Below, one piece after another: positions 60,628-64,000 of a DNA stretch of 64,000 nucleotides. The DNA is taken from contig NZ_JADWPE010000007.1 of NCBI RefSeq assembly GCF_017308985.1, positions 295,951-359,950 on the forward strand, in the 5' to 3' direction. The position numbers and the translations under genes were made by a program. The stretch is from Lysobacter changpingensis. Its GTDB lineage: Bacteria > Pseudomonadota > Gammaproteobacteria > Xanthomonadales > Xanthomonadaceae. The notes under the pieces were generated by a model. The model did not search any database, had not been told where the DNA came from, and saw only the letters and a list, made by a program, of their open reading frames with translations. The stretch's first letter is position 1. Each line of letters begins with the position of its first letter.

Positions 60628-62376
60628 ATGTCCCGAGTTTCCCTGCTCAGCACGGCGGTGGCCGGCATCGTCGGCGCGATCGCGCTGGCTGCCTGCTCCA
60701 AGCCCAGCGACGCGCCCACCGCCGCCACCCCGCAGACGCCTGCCGCGACGGCCGGCGGCCATTCCTTCAACGACGCGATCAACGCCGCGGATTTCGCCGA
60801 GCACGTGAAGGTGCTGGCGTCGGACGAGTTCGAGGGTCGCGCGCCCGGCAGCGCCGGCGAAGAGAAGACCGTCCAGTACCTGGAAGCGCAGTTCAAGCGC
60901 ATGGGCCTGAAGCCCGGCAACGGCGACAGCTACTTCCAGACCGTGCCGATGGTGGAAACCACGGCGGACGAGTCCACCGCGCTGAAGATCGACGCGAAGG
61001 GCAAGCCGCACACGCTCAAGTTCGGCACCGACATGGTGGTGGGCACGCGTACCGGCCAGACGGACGTGAAAGTCGACGGCAGCCAGCTGGTGTTCGTCGG
61101 CTACGGCGTCAATGCGCCCGAGCAGAACTGGAACGACTACGCCGGCGTCGATGTGAAGGGCAAGACGGTGGTGATGTTCGTCAACGATCCGGGCTTCCAC
61201 AGCCAGGATCCGAAGCTCTTCGAAGGCAAGCGGATGACGTATTACGGCCGCTGGACCTACAAGTTCGAGGAGGCCGCGCGCCAGGGCGCCGCGGCGGCGA
61301 TCATCATCCACGACACCGAAGGCGCGTCCTACGGCTGGGACGTGGTGAAGAATTCCTGGTCGGGCGCGCAGTTCGACCTGCCGGCGAAGGACGATCCGGA
61401 ACCGCGCCTGCCGGTGCAGGGGTGGATCACCGGCGAGGCCGCGCGCACGCTGCTGGCGGATCTCGGCCAGAACCTGGACGAGCTCTACAAGGCCGCCAAC
61501 AAGCCGGGCTTCAAGGCGATTCCGCTGGACGGCAAGCTCTCGGTCGACCTGAAGAGCACCACCAGCGAGAAGTCCTCGCGCAACGTGGTCGCGTTGCTGC
61601 CGGGCGCGAAGCGTCCGGACGAGGCGATCGTCTACATGGCCCACTGGGACCACCTGGGCAACCACGGCCACGAGGCCGACGAGCACGGCGGGGCGACCGC
61701 CGCCGAGCCGCACGCGGACACGATCTACAACGGCGCGATCGACAACGCGACCGGCGTTGCGGGCATCCTGGAAATCGCCGAGGCCTTCAGCAAGCAGACG
61801 CCGCCGCCGGATCGTTCGCTGCTGTTCCTCGCCGTGACGCTGGAGGAATCGGGCCTGCTGGGGTCCAAGTACTACGTCGCGCACCCGAGCATCCCGCTCG
61901 ACAAGACCGTGGCGGTGATCAACCTGGATGCGATGCCGGTGATCGGCGCGGCGAAGGACATGACCGTGGTCGGCTTCGGCAGCTCCGAGCTGGAAGACCT
62001 GCTCAAGACACAGGCCGAAAGCCAGCAGCGCGTGCTGCACGCCGAAGCGACGCCGGAGGACGGCTTCTACTTCCGTTCCGATCACTTCAACTTCGCCAAG
62101 GCCGGCGTACCCGCGCTGTACGCCAAGGGCGGCGGCGACCTGGTCGAGGGCGGCGTCGATGCGGGCCGCAAGGCCGAGTCCGATTACCGCGACAACCGCT
62201 ACCACAAGCCGGGCGACCAGTTCGATCCGTCGTGGAAGATGGAAGGCGTGGTGCAGGACCTGGACGCGCTGTACGGCGTCGGCCGCACGCTCGCGGGCAG
62301 CGAACAATGGCCGAACTGGTATGAAGGTAATGCCTTCCGCGCCGCGCACGACAAGCTGATGAAGTCGGCGAAGTAA
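60628..62376 (+). CDS. M28 family zinc aminopeptidase, lipoprotein
   Basis: 582 residues from ATG at 60628 with CGGAGG upstream. The lipobox IALAAC gives a lipidated Cys. A PA-like insert (about 130-260; VFVGYGVNAPEQNWNDYAGV) sits inside the catalytic domain. Zinc ligands: IVYMAHWDHLG (His, Asp), NGAIDNATGVAGIL (bridging Asp), TLEESGLLGSKYY (catalytic Glu and ligand Glu), INLDAMP and the late YHKPGDQFD (His). It releases N-terminal amino acids in the periplasm or at the outer membrane. Confidence 0.92.
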   Translation: MSRVSLLSTAVAGIVGAIALAACSKPSDAPTAATPQTPAATAGGHSFNDAINAADFAEHVKVLASDEFEGRAPGSAGEEKTVQYLEAQFKRMGLKPGNGDSYFQTVPMVETTADESTALKIDAKGKPHTLKFGTDMVVGTRTGQTDVKVDGSQLVFVGYGVNAPEQNWNDYAGVDVKGKTVVMFVNDPGFHSQDPKLFEGKRMTYYGRWTYKFEEAARQGAAAAIIIHDTEGASYGWDVVKNSWSGAQFDLPAKDDPEPRLPVQGWITGEAARTLLADLGQNLDELYKAANKPGFKAIPLDGKLSVDLKSTTSEKSSRNVVALLPGAKRPDEAIVYMAHWDHLGNHGHEADEHGGATAAEPHADTIYNGAIDNATGVAGILEIAEAFSKQTPPPDRSLLFLAVTLEESGLLGSKYYVAHPSIPLDKTVAVINLDAMPVIGAAKDMTVVGFGSSELEDLLKTQAESQQRVLHAEATPEDGFYFRSDHFNFAKAGVPALYAKGGGDLVEGGVDAGRKAESDYRDNRYHKPGDQFDPSWKMEGVVQDLDALYGVGRTLAGSEQWPNWYEGNAFRAAHDKLMKSAK

Positions 62377-62400
62377 CACCGCTTCGCGGCTTCGACCGGG

Positions 62401-62429
62401 ACGGCGCCTTCGGGCGCCGTTTCCGTTTT
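62401..62429 (+). terminator. Terminator after the M28 peptidase gene
   Basis: ACGGCGCC and GGCGCCGT form an 8-bp stem with a TTCG tetraloop, followed by TTCCGTTTT. Confidence 0.8.
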
Positions 62430-62472
62430 CGGCTACGCTGATGCGACATCCAAGGCCGCCGGAGCCGCCGCC

Positions 62473-62871
62473 ATGACGCTCACCACCGCATACGTGTGTG
62501 TCCTGATCGCCGCATTGCTGCCGTACCTATGGGTTTCCATCGCCAAGGCGAGCGGCGAGCGCTACGACAATCGCGATCCGCGCCGCTGGCAGGAGAAGCA
62601 GCAAAGTCCGCGCTCGCAGCGCGCCTACGCGGCGCAGCTCAACAGTTACGAGGCGTTCGCGCCGTTCGCCGCCGCGGTGGTGCTGGCGCAACTCGCCGGA
62701 GTCGCGCATTCGCAGATCGCCGCGCTGTCGCTCGCGTTCGTCGCGCTGCGGGTGCTGCATGGCCTGGTGTACATCGCCGGACGGCATTTCCTGCGCACGC
62801 TCGTCTGGGCATTGGCCTTCGCCTGCGTGCTCTGGCTCCTCGTGCAGGCGGCGCTGCACGTCTCGCCGTGA
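62473..62871 (+). CDS. MAPEG-family membrane protein
   Basis: 132 residues; GGAG lies upstream of the ATG. Four transmembrane helices. The conserved RAYAAQLNSYEAFAPFAAAV (Asn-x-x-Glu-x-x-x-x-F) and ALRVLHGLVYIAG match the MAPEG superfamily of glutathione-dependent membrane enzymes. The substrate is unknown. Its TGA shares the A of the next ATG (TGATG), indicating coupling. Confidence 0.85.
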   Translation: MTLTTAYVCVLIAALLPYLWVSIAKASGERYDNRDPRRWQEKQQSPRSQRAYAAQLNSYEAFAPFAAAVVLAQLAGVAHSQIAALSLAFVALRVLHGLVYIAGRHFLRTLVWALAFACVLWLLVQAALHVSP

Positions 62872-63638
62872 TGGGGCGCCCTTCCGGATATCGCACGTTG
62901 ACTCAGATGATGCACGCCTCGAAACCCACGCCGTCCGAGCTGGAAGCCGACGTTCGGACAAGCGGGTTCCGCTTCGTCGAAGGCGAGGCCATGCGTGGCC
63001 TGTTGGAAACCGTGGGTCCGCTTTCCGACTGGAAGGCGTTCGCGGACAGCTGGAATACGCTCGAGCCGGACACGTATCTCGCCAGCGTGGGATTGCACCG
63101 GCGGCGACGCCACGCGGTGTTCACTGCGGAGAACGATGGCATCGCGCGCGAGCCACATCAGCCGCATTACCAGAGTCGCGACTACAACACGCTGCAGGGC
63201 GGCATCGAGCGCTGGTTCGCGCCGGTGCTGCCGGGCGTGGCGGAGAGCGCGAGCCTTCGCGGCATTCTGGGCTTCTGCCACTCATTCTTCGGGGCGCTCT
63301 CGCCGGATGTGCTTGCATGGCATATCGAAGTGCACCAGTTCCGCATCGAGGCGCGTCCGGGCGAGCCAGGCCAACCGACGCCGGAAGGCGTACATCGCGA
63401 CGGCGTCGATTACGTGCTGGTGTTGCTGATCGATCGGCTGAACATTGCGAGCGGGACGACCACGATCCATTCCGCCGACGGCGAGCTGCTCGGAAGCTTC
63501 ACCCTCACGCATCCGCTGGATGCGGCGCTGGTCGATGATTCGCGCGTGTTCCATGGCGTGACGCCGGTGGAGCCTGAGGATCCGGATGCGGCTTCGCATC
63601 GGGATGTGTTGGTGGTGACATTTCGGCGGAACGCGTAG
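62871..63638 (+). CDS. 2OG-Fe(II) dioxygenase family protein
   Basis: 255 residues if started at ATG 62871, which overlaps the MAPEG stop; ATG 62907 gives 243 residues and is also plausible. The fold is recognisable as the 2OG-Fe_dioxy family that includes free amino acid hydroxylases such as isoleucine 4-hydroxylase. EVHQFRIEARPG and PEGVHRDGVDYVLVLLID carry the iron-binding His-x-Asp. IHSADGELLGSFTLTHPLDA and the second His in DDSRVFHGVTPVEP, followed by DVLVVTFR for 2-oxoglutarate, complete the site. A free amino acid is the likely substrate. Confidence 0.85.
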   Translation: MGRPSGYRTLTQMMHASKPTPSELEADVRTSGFRFVEGEAMRGLLETVGPLSDWKAFADSWNTLEPDTYLASVGLHRRRRHAVFTAENDGIAREPHQPHYQSRDYNTLQGGIERWFAPVLPGVAESASLRGILGFCHSFFGALSPDVLAWHIEVHQFRIEARPGEPGQPTPEGVHRDGVDYVLVLLIDRLNIASGTTTIHSADGELLGSFTLTHPLDAALVDDSRVFHGVTPVEPEDPDAASHRDVLVVTFRRNA

Positions 63639-64000
63639 GGGCCTGAGTTGGCGGGATTCGTGGTTCTGCCGCCGTTGGTGACGACGTCGATTGCGCTTGA
63701 GCGCGGGTGCGGCCTTTGCGTGACAGGGCACTTATTGGCGACGGCCCACCAGGCTTCGAATCCGGTCGCCGTAGTTGGCACTCTTCACTAACAGCAAGAG
63801 CACCTAGCGTTTGGCCTTACGCCGCTCGCCGGAAAGTAACTTACTCGCCGATCAGTAGCTGCGACGATGCGCATGCTCGATTGTCTGTCGACGATCCGGG
63901 AATCCACACGGATCCGACCTCGAAGCCGAGCCGGAGGCGCCCGGAACTACGGGATCGCTGTTCTAGGCCGTGAAAAGCGCCACTGGGCAGGCTCGAGTTT
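63639..64000. other. Terminal region with no supported gene
   Basis: About 360 bases, somewhat lower in GC than the coding regions. Reading frames here (63707-63973 plus; the upstream part of 63410-63781 minus) lack start signals and have odd composition. A stem GGCGAC ... GTCGCC surrounds a TTCGAATCC-like sequence at about 63737-63773. It resembles a tRNA T-arm, but the arm does not pair properly. I see nothing else. Confidence 0.4.

Noticed and set aside
63737..63773. tRNA-like sequence with TTCGAATCC
   Set aside because: The T-stem does not pair over five bases, and no anticodon arm, acceptor stem or CCA end is present.

Overview
The window is high-GC DNA with long spurious antisense reading frames. 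Its gene content points to a gammaproteobacterium of the Xanthomonadaceae/Lysobacteraceae, most likely Lysobacter-like. The evidence is the Xanthomonas-type cytochrome oxidase cluster, the many exported peptidases, the TonB-dependent receptor, and the extragenic palindromes and GATTCG-type arrays common in that family. I see no rRNA or tRNA genes, no CRISPR array, no transposase and no prophage. Most of the window is ordinary chromosome with a few eroded or accessory patches. Family assignments come from reading motifs, not from database searches.

Layout. 1-2.9 kb: an exported DUF1254/DUF1214 lipoprotein, the start of a second exported protein, and a membrane-anchored unknown. 2.9-6 kb: a broken chaperone-usher fimbrial operon. 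The pilin and chaperone are intact, but the usher stops after its N-terminal domain beside a palindromic repeat. An inverted copy of that repeat lies about 0.7 kb away, and three tiny or truncated reading frames sit between the two. 6-10.4 kb: a very large BvgS-like hybrid histidine kinase transcribed away from the pilin. 10.4-16.5 kb: TSUP transporter, lytic transglycosylase, atypical SDR, small exported protein, PH-domain protein and cca. 16.5-24.4 kb: TonB-dependent receptor, VanZ, MidA-type methyltransferase, pteridine reductase, DUF6159 membrane protein, folK and folB. 24.4-28.7 kb: tsaD, the rpsU promoter, rpsU, a YqeY-like gene, a frameshifted SEC-C gene and dnaG; rpoD does not follow. 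28.7-33.7 kb: membrane protein, S9 peptidase, lipoprotein and an amidohydrolase, interspersed with palindromes.

33.7-42 kb is a complete aa3-type cytochrome c oxidase module: ctaC, ctaD, a 44-residue membrane protein, ctaG, ctaE, a twin-TM protein, SURF1, a SCO-like protein, ctaA and ctaB. It encodes the oxidase subunits and the heme A and copper insertion steps. 42.4-45.6 kb is putA. 45.9-51.8 kb is a surface cluster: a trimeric autotransporter adhesin with an EF-hand loop in its head, a secreted subtilase and a ToxR/CadC-like membrane regulator. 51.9-64 kb carries fadL, a rhomboid protease, small proteins, a zinc ribbon translationally coupled to a CtpA-like peptidase, envC, gpmI, a repetitive beta-helix protein, an M28 peptidase, a MAPEG protein and a 2OG-Fe dioxygenase. 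The last 360 bases have no supportable gene.

The folate genes (pteridine reductase, folK, folB) and the translation/replication genes (tsaD, rpsU, yqeY, dnaG) are functional neighbourhoods. The fimbrial remnant with its divergent kinase and the adhesin-subtilase-regulator trio are the accessory regions most worth a second look. Several genes (at 11394, 13467 and 54589) have a -10-like hexamer 6-7 bases before the start codon and no ribosome binding site, which suggests leaderless transcripts.
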